A DNA stretch of 41,642 bases from Thermoplasmata archaeon (GTDB lineage Archaea; Thermoplasmatota; Thermoplasmata; Lutacidiplasmatales; UBA184). The translations under genes and the position numbers were made by a program. The stretch lies in assembly GCA_021790425.1 (NCBI GenBank), contig JAJYEA010000016.1, forward strand, positions 1 to 41,642. Direction: 5' to 3'. This document shows positions 1 through 7,858 of the stretch, in pieces (position 1 is the stretch's first letter; every line of letters starts with the position of its first letter). The notes beneath the pieces are model-generated. The model worked only from the letters and a program-made list of their open reading frames with translations, was not told the origin of the DNA and did no database searches.

Positions 1-1
1 C

Positions 2-178
2 CCTACCGGGCGCGCGTACCTCGTGCTCTCCCGGGTGAAGGGGCAGAAGGGGGAGCCTCTCGATGCCCTCGAGTGGTGTCTGGGAGGGTTGGAGACCTCG
101 ATCGCGGCCCGCCGGCGTGTCGAGGGAGAGGACCTCGTGGTGGTCGAGCTCAGGCCGGGCCCTGGCGCACGAAGTTGA
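2..178 (+). CDS. C-terminal end of an unrecognised protein (5' truncated by window edge)
   Basis: An open frame runs in from the window edge and ends at a TGA, giving 58 residues with the high-GC third-position codon use typical of the real genes here. It contains the runs AYLVLSRVKGQKG and GEDLVVVELRPG, which look like ordinary soluble beta-strands. No family is recognised. It converges on the DUF835 gene with a 29-bp overlap of the 3' ends, which is plausible for convergent genes in such a compact genome. The rest of the gene lies outside the window, so function cannot be judged. Confidence 0.45.
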   Translation, partial: PTGRAYLVLSRVKGQKGEPLDALEWCLGGLETSIAARRRVEGEDLVVVELRPGPGARS

Positions 179-932
179 AATCCCGGCGCAGGGCGCTCAG
201 CTGGCTCGCGGAGAGGCTCGCCGGGTCCGTGCTGACGATGAGCACCCCGCGTCCCTTCTGGGCCGCGGTGTTGAGCCAGTGGATGAGCCGGATGGTCCGG
301 TCGAACCCTGCCTCGGCGTTGAGGTACTCCAGCGCCTCGAAGTAGCAGGCGATCGGTTCGTCGCGTCCCTCGCGGAAGCGCTCCACGATGCCGGTCAGGG
401 TCTGGGTGTCGGCCTCCACGGACCGGACCCCGGAGAGGTTCGCCTCCTCCGACGCGGCTCCCTCCCCCACCAGGTGGAGGGCGAGGAACCGGCCGGGGTC
501 CGGAGCGGGGGGCAGGCTCTCGGGGTGGCGCGTGATCGCGACGAGGGGCATTCCCTTGCGCATGACCTCCACGAGGAAGGTCGGGGCCAGGTGCGGGGAC
601 GTCTCGAAGAATAGGTAGCTGTAGCCGGGAAGGATCGAGGGCGGAGCGGGGGCCGGCTCGGCTTCTGCCCGGGCGCGTCCCGGGAGGAGGGCCTCGAGCG
701 GGACCCGGCGGTTCACCGGGGGTCGCGGAAGGCCACCCCTCCACTCGGCTCCCGGGTGGTCGAGCCGCGTCTCGGCCAAGAGCCGCACCTCGGAGGCGCT
801 GTGGCCCCGGGCGATGAACGAGACCACCTCCCGCAGGGTCTCGCGGGTCCCGTCCTCGTATCCCCGGGAGTACTCAGACTCCGGGGAGGGGGGGGAATTG
901 GGCTTCGAAGGACGTTCTTGCTCTCCTTCCAT
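150..932 (-). CDS. DUF835 domain protein
   Basis: A 260-residue soluble protein. The first ~100 residues are polar and proline/arginine-rich with a short helix. The rest, from GYSYLFFETSPHLA onward, matches the DUF835 pattern: a buried strand, a segment like MPLVAITRHPESL, and a late VLIVSTDPASLS strand. DUF835 is an archaeal domain often attached to signalling proteins; its biochemical role is not established. The start is read as ATG in a TGATG overlap with the DUF35 gene stop; a GTG one codon earlier is possible. It is the last gene of the HMG-CoA synthase operon, so it is probably co-transcribed with it. A functional link to mevalonate synthesis is inference only. Confidence 0.8.
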   Translation of the reverse strand: MEGEQERPSKPNSPPSPESEYSRGYEDGTRETLREVVSFIARGHSASEVRLLAETRLDHPGAEWRGGLPRPPVNRRVPLEALLPGRARAEAEPAPAPPSILPGYSYLFFETSPHLAPTFLVEVMRKGMPLVAITRHPESLPPAPDPGRFLALHLVGEGAASEEANLSGVRSVEADTQTLTGIVERFREGRDEPIACYFEALEYLNAEAGFDRTIRLIHWLNTAAQKGRGVLIVSTDPASLSASQLSALRRDFNFVRQGPA

Positions 933-1360
933 CACCCGACCTTCTCGGTCGGGGACAAGACAGGGGCGAACTTATAGCCGTAGTGGATGACTCCGCCGGC
1001 CCCTTCCGCCTTGAGCTTGCGGAACGCCGCCTTGACCGGCATGCCGATGGCGACGTCCTTCGGGTCCACATCCACGAGCTGCGCGGTGAGGATCGGTCCC
1101 TCCTTCATCCGGACGAGGGCGAGGACGTACGGGACCTGCATCTCGAAGCCATCCGCCGCCTCGTGGACCACGGAGTAGGAGAAGACCTCCCCTTCGCCCG
1201 ACAGCTGGACGGGCTCGAGCCGTCCCATCGTCTTCCGGTGGGTGGTGCAGTGCGGGCAGACCGAGCGCGGGGGGAAGTAGACCTTCCCGCATTCCGTGCA
1301 CTTGCTGCCGCCGAGGTTGTACCGCCGCAGGGTCTCCCGCCAAAAACGTGCTACGCTCAT
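932..1360 (-). CDS. DUF35 Zn-ribbon/OB-fold protein of the thiolase-HMG-CoA synthase complex
   Basis: A 142-residue protein with an N-terminal zinc ribbon (Cys21, Cys24, Cys35 and Cys38 in CTEC...CPHC) followed by an OB-fold (GEGEVFSYSVVHEA ... PILTAQLVDVD). This is the DUF35 family. In methanogens a DUF35 protein bridges acetoacetyl-CoA thiolase and HMG-CoA synthase so that acetoacetyl-CoA is passed between active sites (established for that family). The gene follows the thiolase-like gene with a TGA-G-ATG junction, and both expected partners lie directly upstream, so the same scaffold role is likely. Length and cysteine pattern are complete. Confidence 0.92.
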   Translation of the reverse strand: MSVARFWRETLRRYNLGGSKCTECGKVYFPPRSVCPHCTTHRKTMGRLEPVQLSGEGEVFSYSVVHEAADGFEMQVPYVLALVRMKEGPILTAQLVDVDPKDVAIGMPVKAAFRKLKAEGAGGVIHYGYKFAPVLSPTEKVG

Positions 1361-1361
1361 C

Positions 1362-2531
1362 TCAGTTCACCCGCTCCAGGATCGTGACGACCGCCGTGGC
1401 GCCGGTCCCTCCCACGTTGTGGGCCAGGCCCGCCGTGGCCCCGGAGACCTGCCGATCCCCCGCCTCCCCGCGGAGCTGGCGGACGATCTCGGCGACCTGG
1501 GCGATCCCGACGGCTCCGAAGGGTTGTCCCTGGGCCTTGAGGCCCCCCGAGGGATTGAGCACGAGCTTTCCGCCCAGCCCCAGTCCCCCGTCCGCGAGGG
1601 CCCCTCCCGCCTTGCCCTTGGGGAAGAACCCGAGGTCCTCGAGGGCGATCAGGCCCCCGATGGAATAGCTGTCGTGGACCTCGGCCAGCTGGATCTTCGA
1701 GGGTTCGAGGCCCGAGCGCTGGAAGGCGCGTTTGGCCGCGAGCACGGTCGCATCGAGCGTCGTCACATCCCGCCGGTGCATCACGGCCATCGTGTCGGTG
1801 GCGATCTGGCTGGCACTGATCTTGATCGGCGTGTCCGTGAACTTCCGGGCGCGCTCGAGGGGACCCAGCACGACCGCGGCGGCTCCGTCGCTCGAGGGGG
1901 CACAGTCGAGCATCCCGAGGGGGGAGGCCACCGGCGTGCTCGAGAGCACCGCGTCCAGGGAGATCTTGTTGCGGTAGTGCGCGAAGGGGTTCTTCCCCGC
2001 GTGCTCGTGATCGAGGACCGCCATCTGGGCGAAGTCCTCCCGCTTGGTGCCGTGCTCGTGCATGTGCCGTTGGGCGATGAGGGCCCAGAGCCCCGGCATC
2101 GTGGCTCCGAAGACCGTCTCCCACTCCTGGTCGACGGCGGAGGAGGCGATCGCGGAGCCCCGCTCCTCGGGGACGTCCGTCATCTTCTCGGCTCCCCCGA
2201 CCACGACGAAGTCGTAGAGTCCGCTCGCCACCGCGAGGTACCCCTGGTGCAGGGCGACCGCCCCGGAGGCGCCACCGGCCTCGACGCGTACCGAGGGGAG
2301 GTGGTGGCCCGCCAGCCCGGAATAGTCCAGGACGAGGGGGGCCACGTGTTCCTGGTCGATGTACGTCCCGCTGGCCATGTTTCCGATGTACAGCGCGGAG
2401 AGGTCGCGGCTCGAGAGCTTCGACGACTGGAGGGCAGCAAACCCTGCCTCGATCCCGATCTCGCGGAAGGAGCGGTCCCACAACTCCCCGAACTTCGTCT
2501 GGCCGACGCCGAGGATGGCCACTTCCCGCAT
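1362..2531 (-). CDS. SCP-x-type thiolase-like protein lacking the nucleophilic cysteine
   Basis: A 389-residue thiolase-fold protein (MREVAILGVGQTKFGE at the N-terminus, NPSGGLKAQGQPFG near the C-terminus). In archaea this family condenses two acetyl-CoA to acetoacetyl-CoA for mevalonate synthesis. The start is set at the ATG one base after the HMG-CoA synthase stop; an in-frame start 33 nt upstream would overlap that gene. Oddity: the usual catalytic motif EAACASG reads EAGGASG here (residues 84-90), so the nucleophilic Cys is Gly87, and the usual GHP motif reads GQP. The HDSYS motif keeps its histidine. It may be a non-catalytic partner or a family with another chemistry. Its place between HMG-CoA synthase and DUF35 argues that it still belongs to the complex. 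Confidence 0.88.
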   Translation of the reverse strand: MREVAILGVGQTKFGELWDRSFREIGIEAGFAALQSSKLSSRDLSALYIGNMASGTYIDQEHVAPLVLDYSGLAGHHLPSVRVEAGGASGAVALHQGYLAVASGLYDFVVVGGAEKMTDVPEERGSAIASSAVDQEWETVFGATMPGLWALIAQRHMHEHGTKREDFAQMAVLDHEHAGKNPFAHYRNKISLDAVLSSTPVASPLGMLDCAPSSDGAAAVVLGPLERARKFTDTPIKISASQIATDTMAVMHRRDVTTLDATVLAAKRAFQRSGLEPSKIQLAEVHDSYSIGGLIALEDLGFFPKGKAGGALADGGLGLGGKLVLNPSGGLKAQGQPFGAVGIAQVAEIVRQLRGEAGDRQVSGATAGLAHNVGGTGATAVVTILERVN

Positions 2532-2532
2532 T

Positions 2533-3666
2533 TCAGTCCTCCCCCGGGAGCCGGATCTTTCCACGGAACTTGGCGTACACCGCGTAGGTCAGGTTGACGC
2601 CGTTCTGCAGGGAATGCTCGACGGGTGTCCCCACCGAGCGGTCGAGTTGGGTGATCGCGTCGGTGACGGTGATGTCGAAGGCATCCGAACCTGCCCCGCT
2701 CCCGTAGCCCACGACCAGCACGCGTTCCGAGGGCCTCGCGTGGTCCAGGACGTTCGCGAGACCGATGAGCGCCGCACCCGAGTAGGTGTTGCCGATCCAC
2801 GGCGTCACCAACCCGTACTTCATCTGCTCCTCCGAGAAGCCGAGGAGCTTTCCCGCCCGCTGGGGGAACTTGCCGTTGGGTTGGTGGAAGACCACGTGCT
2901 GGTAGTCCTCGGGCTTGGTGCTCATCCGGTGCATGATCCGCTTCGCGCACTCGGTGACGTGGCGGAAGTAGGCCGGCTCCCCCGTGAAACGTCCGGCGTG
3001 CGTGGGGTACCGTTGCCCCTCCCGGCGCCAGAAGTCAGGAGTGTCGGTGGTGAAGCTCGCGGTTCCGTCGATCCGGGCGATCACATTCTCGCGCCCGATG
3101 ATGTAGGCGGCCCCTCCGGCGCTCGCCGAGTACTCGAGCGCATCCCCGGGAGCCCCCTGGGAGGTGTCCGAGCCGATGGCGACCCCGTAGCGGACCATGC
3201 CGCTCGCGACGAGGCCGATGCAGGTCTGGATCGCGGCGGTGCCCGCCTTGCAGGCGAACTCGAAGTCCGCGGCCGTGATATCCGGGGTCGAGCCGACGGC
3301 CTGGGCGACCACGGTCGCTGTCGGCTTGACGGCGTACGGGTGGCTTTCGCTCCCGACGTAGACCGCCCCGAAATCCTTGGGGTCCACGCCCCCCCGTGCG
3401 ATGGCCACGCGGAGTGCCTCCGTCGAGATCGTGATCGTGTCCTCGTCGGGTGCGGGCACCGACTTCCGGACGATGTTGAGGTTCTTCCCCATCCCCACCC
3501 CGTCGGCCCCCCACACCCGTCCGATCTCATCGGGGGTGATCCGGAACCGGGGGATGTAGGTACCGTAGCTCACGATCCCGACGGTCTCCCCGGAGTGCTT
3601 CCCCAGGGTCGGGGCGCTCAGGCCCCCACTCATCGCTGGCGCCTCTGGTTTCACTGCCTCATGCAT
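2533..3666 (-). CDS. Hydroxymethylglutaryl-CoA synthase, archaeal type
   Basis: A 377-residue enzyme that condenses acetyl-CoA with acetoacetyl-CoA to HMG-CoA, the committed route to mevalonate and archaeal isoprenoid lipids. Expected active-site residues are present: Glu107 in [11 protein letters not shown], nucleophilic Cys139 in FACKAGTAA and His261 in FHQPNGKF. The start at 3666 has a GAGGAG motif about 10 nt upstream, inside the end of the preceding gene, one of the few clear Shine-Dalgarno sites in the window. It lies in an operon with a regulator upstream and the thiolase-like and DUF35 partners downstream, the usual archaeal arrangement. Confidence 0.96.
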   Translation of the reverse strand: MHEAVKPEAPAMSGGLSAPTLGKHSGETVGIVSYGTYIPRFRITPDEIGRVWGADGVGMGKNLNIVRKSVPAPDEDTITISTEALRVAIARGGVDPKDFGAVYVGSESHPYAVKPTATVVAQAVGSTPDITAADFEFACKAGTAAIQTCIGLVASGMVRYGVAIGSDTSQGAPGDALEYSASAGGAAYIIGRENVIARIDGTASFTTDTPDFWRREGQRYPTHAGRFTGEPAYFRHVTECAKRIMHRMSTKPEDYQHVVFHQPNGKFPQRAGKLLGFSEEQMKYGLVTPWIGNTYSGAALIGLANVLDHARPSERVLVVGYGSGAGSDAFDITVTDAITQLDRSVGTPVEHSLQNGVNLTYAVYAKFRGKIRLPGED

Positions 3667-3670
3667 GGTC

Positions 3671-4372
3671 TCACATCTCCTCCAAACGTTTCAGGATCGC
3701 CTCGGGACCCAGGGACGTCGAGAGAAGCGGGATATTCTCCACCTCGGACAGGCGGACCGCGAGGGGGTCCATGCGACCGGGGGAGGAGTAGATGACGGCC
3801 GCCGGCTTGAGGGGATGGGCGCGGATCGCGACCATCGCCGAACGCCCGTACTTCATGCCGGAGAAGATGAGCGCTCGCTGCGTGGTCCACCCGTACAGCT
3901 GCACGAATTCGTGGGACCCCATCGCGAGGATGGCGCGCGGGGCGTCCACCACCGTGTAGCCATGGAGGTCGCGCTGGATGTCGACGTTGCTCGCCTGCTT
4001 CGCCCGGATCGTCTCGGCGAGGAGGGTCAAGGGAACGGAGACGGAGAATTCGCGGATGCCGAGGATCCCATCGGCGTGAGGGGACGAGCCCAGTCTCTTG
4101 AGCATCCGGCCCCCCTGCTCGAGGTCGATGGCCACGAGGCCCTCGATGTACTTCCGGAGGAAGTGCGCCCCGGGGTTGCTCCGCCGGTCCCCTTCGTAGT
4201 CGGCCACCACGGAGGGTCCCGTCTTCATGTACCGGGCGAGTTCCGTCTGGCTCACCCCGAAGTCCTCGCGCCACTTCCGCAGCGTGTGGCCGGGATGGGC
4301 GGAGAAGACGACCTCGCCGGCCATCTTCTCACGGAGTGCCGCGAGGGATTGCGTCCCGCTGGCGTCATCCAT
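3671..4372 (-). CDS. HTH transcriptional regulator (COG1709-like)
   Basis: A 233-residue protein with a Cro/C1-type helix-turn-helix at about residues 29-62 ([19 protein letters not shown]) and a larger C-terminal domain of unknown ligand. This resembles the archaeal COG1709 family of predicted regulators, which is commonly found next to HMG-CoA synthase. It is the first gene of the mevalonate operon. A TATA-like box centred about 28 nt before the ATG implies a leaderless transcript. Control of the operon by this protein, perhaps through an isoprenoid or CoA intermediate, is inference. The downstream gene starts 4 nt after its stop. Confidence 0.85.
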   Translation of the reverse strand: MDDASGTQSLAALREKMAGEVVFSAHPGHTLRKWREDFGVSQTELARYMKTGPSVVADYEGDRRSNPGAHFLRKYIEGLVAIDLEQGGRMLKRLGSSPHADGILGIREFSVSVPLTLLAETIRAKQASNVDIQRDLHGYTVVDAPRAILAMGSHEFVQLYGWTTQRALIFSGMKYGRSAMVAIRAHPLKPAAVIYSSPGRMDPLAVRLSEVENIPLLSTSLGPEAILKRLEEM

Positions 4373-4395
4373 GCCATCCGGGTCTACGCCGATGA

Positions 4396-4404
4396 GATTA
4401 TAAG
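4396..4404 (-). promoter_or_regulatory. TATA-like box of the mevalonate operon
   Basis: The minus strand reads CTTATAATC, centred about 28 nt before the start codon of the HTH regulator. That distance places transcription initiation at or within a few bases of the ATG. Confidence 0.6.
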
Positions 4405-4463
4405 GGTTATGGACGAATGCCGAATAACGATTCGTCTAGTGACGATTCGCCCGGGGGTGGCGC

Positions 4464-5279
4464 TCAGTCCCGCCAGTCCACTCCGACGGTGCGGAGGGAC
4501 AGCTTCGCGATGGGGGCCGGACGGCGCTTGTGCCGGTTCGCATGGACCCGACGGACCACCGGCTCGACCTTCTCGAGCGGCACTCCCAGCTTCTCCGCGA
4601 TCTCGTCGGGCTCGAGCAACCGTTCGAGCCCCACGAGGACCTGGTCGGCGAACGCATACGTGAACCCGAGCTCCTCCTCGTCCGTTTGCCCTTCCCAGAG
4701 ACCGGCGGTCGGGGGTCGTGCGAGCACGGTCTCCGGCAGCGAGAGCTCCCGGCCCAGCTCGAAGACCGAGGTCTTGTAGAGGTCGCCGACGGGAAGGAGA
4801 TCGACGCCCCCGTCCCCGTACTTCGTGAAGTAGCCGAGCAGGATCTCCGACTTGTTCCCGGTGCCCGCCACGAGGAAGGACCGGGCGTGGGCCTCCGTGT
4901 AGTCGAGGATCATGCGCACGCGGGCCTTGAGGTTCCCCCGGGCCACCAGGTCGAGCCCATCCGGCGCGAGCGCCCGTTCGATGGCGGTCTCCGTGTCGGC
5001 GATCGGGATCTCCCGGAACCCGATGCCCAAGGACGCCGCGTAGTCGCGGATCTCCCCCCGGAGATCGGCTGGGAAATTCGCATCGGGAAGCGAGAGGCCC
5101 ATCACGCGCTCGGGTCCCAGGGCATCCCGGGCGAGCCGCGCGACGAGGGCGCTGTCGATCCCCCCGCTCAACCCCACGATTACTCCCTTCGCACCGGACT
5201 CCTCCAGGTGCCCGCGGAGGAACTGCTGGATGGCGGGGATCGTATGGGGCGGGAGGTGGGGATCGAGGGGGCCGCTCAT
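4464..5279 (-). CDS. nadE: NH3-dependent NAD+ synthetase
   Basis: A 271-residue enzyme that amidates deamido-NAD to NAD using ATP and ammonia. It carries the ATP-pyrophosphatase P-loop SGGIDS (residues 38-43), the substrate motif GTGNKSEILLGYFTKYGD and the later KTSVFELGRELSLP. No glutaminase domain is present, so ammonia is the nitrogen donor, as in most archaea. The start is the ATG in an ATGA overlap with the end of the upstream radical SAM gene. An in-frame extension of 18 residues exists but lies entirely inside that gene. It is the last gene of a riboflavin kinase, radical SAM, nadE operon, so two cofactor enzymes share one transcript. Confidence 0.96.
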   Translation of the reverse strand: MSGPLDPHLPPHTIPAIQQFLRGHLEESGAKGVIVGLSGGIDSALVARLARDALGPERVMGLSLPDANFPADLRGEIRDYAASLGIGFREIPIADTETAIERALAPDGLDLVARGNLKARVRMILDYTEAHARSFLVAGTGNKSEILLGYFTKYGDGGVDLLPVGDLYKTSVFELGRELSLPETVLARPPTAGLWEGQTDEEELGFTYAFADQVLVGLERLLEPDEIAEKLGVPLEKVEPVVRRVHANRHKRRPAPIAKLSLRTVGVDWRD

Positions 5280-6304
5280 GGGACGAGCGCCTCCAGTCCC
5301 TCGTTCCATTTCCACTGCTCGCGGCACCCGCATTCCGGAAGGTCCGCGAGGTGGGTGAAGTCCTGGGTCAGGGAGGCGCGCTCGATCTCCTTCAAGATCC
5401 CCGGGTCGCAGGAAAGGCAGTTGTGCACTCCCCTCCGGTTCCCGCCGGAGGTGGGGAAGGAGACCAGGCGCACCCCTTCCGGGAGCGCCTGTTTCCCGCG
5501 CACCATCGTTTCGACGAGGCTCCAGAGCCAGGGCGGGCGGTACAGCCCCCGGTGCCAGAGGTGTTCGACCATCGTGCCGTTCTGGATGTGCACCGGATTC
5601 ACGGAGATCGTGGAGAAGTAGGGGGCCGACCGCTGGATGCTGGTCACGGCGTCCTCGACCGCCTCCCGCTCGCTCAGGTACGGGGGTTTCAACAGAAGGT
5701 AGGCCTTGGTCAACCCTCCCGCGCGGCGGACCCGCGCCGCCGACTCGAGGTACTCGGCCACGGTCGACACCTTGTCGACGGACCGGCGGAGCACCTCGTC
5801 CTGCGTGGTCTCGAGCCCCACGGCCACCTCGATTTCGCCTCCGAAGGCGTCCCGCATGCCGCCCACCGATTCCTCGGTCAGGAACTCCGGCAGGGACTCG
5901 AAGAGCAACCGCTGGGCACGGCCCCGGAACGCTTCCGCGACGGCCTTCCGTGCGTCCACCGGGACCTCGGACGGGTCGAGGAAGCTCCCCGAGGTGAAGA
6001 TCTTGACATAGGGCTCGTCACGGTACGCACGCAGCGCGCGGGACACCTGCGCTTCGATCTCCTCCCGAGAGGCGGCGCGGCCCAGGGTCTCCTTCGCATA
6101 GCCGCACATGGTGCAGCCCCGGACGCGCGCCCAGTAGCATCCCGAAGTCTTGAGGATGAGGACGAAGGCATCGACCGGGTCCGTACCGAAGGATTCCCGC
6201 TCGTGCCATGCCCGGATGTACTCGGTGCCCTCCTCCGAGGACGCCGGCGCGGGGGTACGCTCGCGCGCGAGCGAGAGCGGTTTGGGCGGGTTCGGAGCGC
6301 TCAC
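5276..6304 (-). CDS. Archaeosine-biosynthesis radical SAM protein RaSEA
   Basis: A 342-residue radical SAM protein with the unusual cluster motif C-x7-C-x2-C (Cys56, Cys64 and Cys67 in CYWARVRGCTMCGY), matching the COG1244 family now known as RaSEA. RaSEA acts with archaeosine synthase ArcS to convert the lysine adduct at position 15 of archaeal tRNA to archaeosine (established for the family). The C-terminal part has further cysteines (NCLSCDPG, ECGC). The start is a GTG in a GTGA overlap with the riboflavin kinase stop; the open frame continues upstream without homology and was excluded. ArcS itself is not in the window. Confidence 0.9.
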   Translation of the reverse strand: MSAPNPPKPLSLARERTPAPASSEEGTEYIRAWHERESFGTDPVDAFVLILKTSGCYWARVRGCTMCGYAKETLGRAASREEIEAQVSRALRAYRDEPYVKIFTSGSFLDPSEVPVDARKAVAEAFRGRAQRLLFESLPEFLTEESVGGMRDAFGGEIEVAVGLETTQDEVLRRSVDKVSTVAEYLESAARVRRAGGLTKAYLLLKPPYLSEREAVEDAVTSIQRSAPYFSTISVNPVHIQNGTMVEHLWHRGLYRPPWLWSLVETMVRGKQALPEGVRLVSFPTSGGNRRGVHNCLSCDPGILKEIERASLTQDFTHLADLPECGCREQWKWNEGLEALVP

Positions 6305-6975
6305 CGCAGGAGCTCCATCGCGACCCGGTCCCCGTCCGCGAGGGCCAGTACCTTGCGGAGGTTGCGCGACGCGATGAATTCGAGGACATCCTCGTAATGG
6401 GTGCGGTCCGGCACGATGAGGTGACACTCTTCGCCGTTGAGCCGGGCGGCGTAGCAAGTGACCCCGCCAAACGTGCGGCCCTCCGCCTCGAACCCCTCGA
6501 TGCGGACCCCTCCGAGTACCCGGATCTCCTCCACGGTCAGCAGGGCTTCTCCGGAGAGCTTCACGTTCAAGGTCCCGGGGAAGGGGGTGTAGCCCAACTG
6601 GGTCTCGAACTGGCGGACGTACCCGTCCTTCGAAAGGTAGTAGCGCCCCTCGCCGACGCCCGAGACCACCGCCCCGGAGAGCCGGAGGCACCCCGTGGCC
6701 CCGAAGATCTGCTTGAGATCGGCATACTCGCGGCGCAGCACTCCGAGGCCCTCGCGCGTGATCGTGACGTGCTGCTTGCGCGCTCCCAGGGCCCGCTTCA
6801 CGTATCCCCGGTGGGTCAGGTCGAGCAGGTAGTTGGCGGCCATCTGCTGGCTGACGCCGAGCAGCGCCCCGGCCTCCCGCGACGAGATTAGGACGGGGTG
6901 GGCGACCGCCCCCTTGAGCCCGAGCTCCTTCAGGAGGTGGAGTGCACCAAGGGAGAGGCGGTGTCCCTTCGGCAT
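6301..6975 (-). CDS. ribK: CTP-dependent riboflavin kinase with N-terminal winged helix
   Basis: A 224-residue protein. Residues 1-90 form a winged helix (AGALLGVSQQMAANYLLDL); residues 95-224 form the archaeal RibK barrel (GVGEGRYYLS, GYTPFPGTLNVKL). The family phosphorylates riboflavin to FMN with CTP rather than ATP. The fused HTH, seen in part of the family, suggests flavin-responsive autoregulation, which is inference. It is the first gene of an operon with RaSEA and NadE. A TATA-like box lies about 29 nt before the ATG. There is no frameshift or truncation. Confidence 0.94.
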   Translation of the reverse strand: MPKGHRLSLGALHLLKELGLKGAVAHPVLISSREAGALLGVSQQMAANYLLDLTHRGYVKRALGARKQHVTITREGLGVLRREYADLKQIFGATGCLRLSGAVVSGVGEGRYYLSKDGYVRQFETQLGYTPFPGTLNVKLSGEALLTVEEIRVLGGVRIEGFEAEGRTFGGVTCYAARLNGEECHLIVPDRTHYEDVLEFIASRNLRKVLALADGDRVAMELLR

Positions 6976-7001
6976 AGCCTCCGAGGCAGGGGGGGCGGTG
7001 G

Positions 7002-7009
7002 TTTAAGCT
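7002..7009 (-). promoter_or_regulatory. TATA-like box of the ribK operon
   Basis: The minus strand reads AGCTTAAA within an otherwise G/C-dominated gap, centred about 29-30 nt before the ribK start codon. This fits a very short or absent leader. Confidence 0.45.
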
Positions 7010-7103
7010 TGGCTCCCGCCAGCCCGTTCCCGCAGTGTGCGGCCGGATTCCCGGGGCACGGCCGGGGCCACCCGCCCGGGGAAGCGACCAACACGACGCG
7101 ATG

Positions 7104-7111
7104 GTTATATC
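7104..7111 (+). promoter_or_regulatory. TATA-like box of the redoxin gene
   Basis: GTTATATC is centred 26-27 nt before the ATG at 7134. This decides the start: upstream in-frame starts would lie ahead of or within the promoter. Confidence 0.6.
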
Positions 7112-7133
7112 GGGCGAGGTCCTCCACGGAGCA

Positions 7134-7727
7134 ATGGCAGAATTGGACCGTTTTCAGTTGCGTCCCGGAGACTCCCCGCCACCCTTCGACCTTCCGGGCG
7201 TGGACGGTCGTCGGCACCAGCTGGATGAGTTCTCCGGATCCCGGCTCCTTCTCGTCGTCTTCTCGTGTAACCACTGCCCCTACGCACAGGCCTGGGAGGG
7301 CCGTCTTATCGCCCTCTCGAAAGAGTTCGGTCCCAAGGGGCTGGCAACGGTCGTGATCAACCCGAACGAGACCGAGCACTACCCGGAGGACCGTTTCGAG
7401 GGCATGGTCGCCCGGGCGAAGGAGAAGGGGTACCCGTTCCCCTACCTCCGGGACGACTCCCAGGAGGTGGCCCGGGCCTACGGGGCCCTCGTCACGCCCC
7501 ACCCGTTCCTCTTCGCTCCTCGGTCGTCGGGCGCCGGCCCGGCCGCGAAATCCATGGAACTCATCTTCCAAGGGAAGATCGACGACTCCTGGGAAGACCC
7601 GAAGAAGGCGCGGCACCACTACCTCCGGGACGCGCTACAGGCGGCCCTGAAGGGAGAGCCCGTCCCCGTCACCACCTCCTCCGTGATCGGATGCTCCGTC
7701 AAGTGGAAAGAAGGGGCTGACGGCTGA
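7134..7727 (+). CDS. Thioredoxin-fold redoxin (AhpC/TSA-like) with CNHC motif
   Basis: A 197-residue cytoplasmic protein with a thioredoxin/peroxiredoxin fold: an N-terminal lead-in GDSPPPFDLPGVDG, the redox motif CNHC at residues 45-48 in VVFSCNHCPYAQAWEGRL, and the C-terminal signature IGCSVKWK. This pattern belongs to the thioredoxin-family proteins annotated as PRX-like or redoxin, probably a thiol peroxidase or disulfide reductase; the substrate is unknown. The start was chosen because a TATA box lies 26-27 nt upstream, giving a leaderless transcript, and because homology begins there. It is a single-gene unit followed by a hairpin. Confidence 0.85.
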   Translation: MAELDRFQLRPGDSPPPFDLPGVDGRRHQLDEFSGSRLLLVVFSCNHCPYAQAWEGRLIALSKEFGPKGLATVVINPNETEHYPEDRFEGMVARAKEKGYPFPYLRDDSQEVARAYGALVTPHPFLFAPRSSGAGPAAKSMELIFQGKIDDSWEDPKKARHHYLRDALQAALKGEPVPVTTSSVIGCSVKWKEGADG

Positions 7728-7743
7728 GCGGACCGATCCGCTC
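7726..7743 (+). terminator. Hairpin at the stop codon of the redoxin gene
   Basis: GAGCGGA and TCCGCTC form a perfect 7-bp stem around a 4-nt loop, starting within the stop codon. There is no T-rich tract, so a termination role is uncertain. Confidence 0.35.
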
Positions 7744-7858
7744 GCCGTGGGGCCGGTGCGACCGCCAACGTCCGCCACGCGGATTCCCTGACCCTGGGGC
7801 CTGCCAAGGTCCCGCCGCGCTTCGCAATTCAGTAGCGATCCCCGACGGCCGGGACGGT

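Noticed and set aside
1296-2597. A 433-codon plus-strand frame opposite the thiolase-like gene
   Set aside because: It is antisense to a conserved family member in a tight operon and has no domain of its own.
6305-6691. N-terminal extension of the RaSEA frame by 129 residues
   Set aside because: The extension is an Arg/Gly-rich shadow of the riboflavin kinase gene; a GTG in a GTGA overlap gives the family's normal length.
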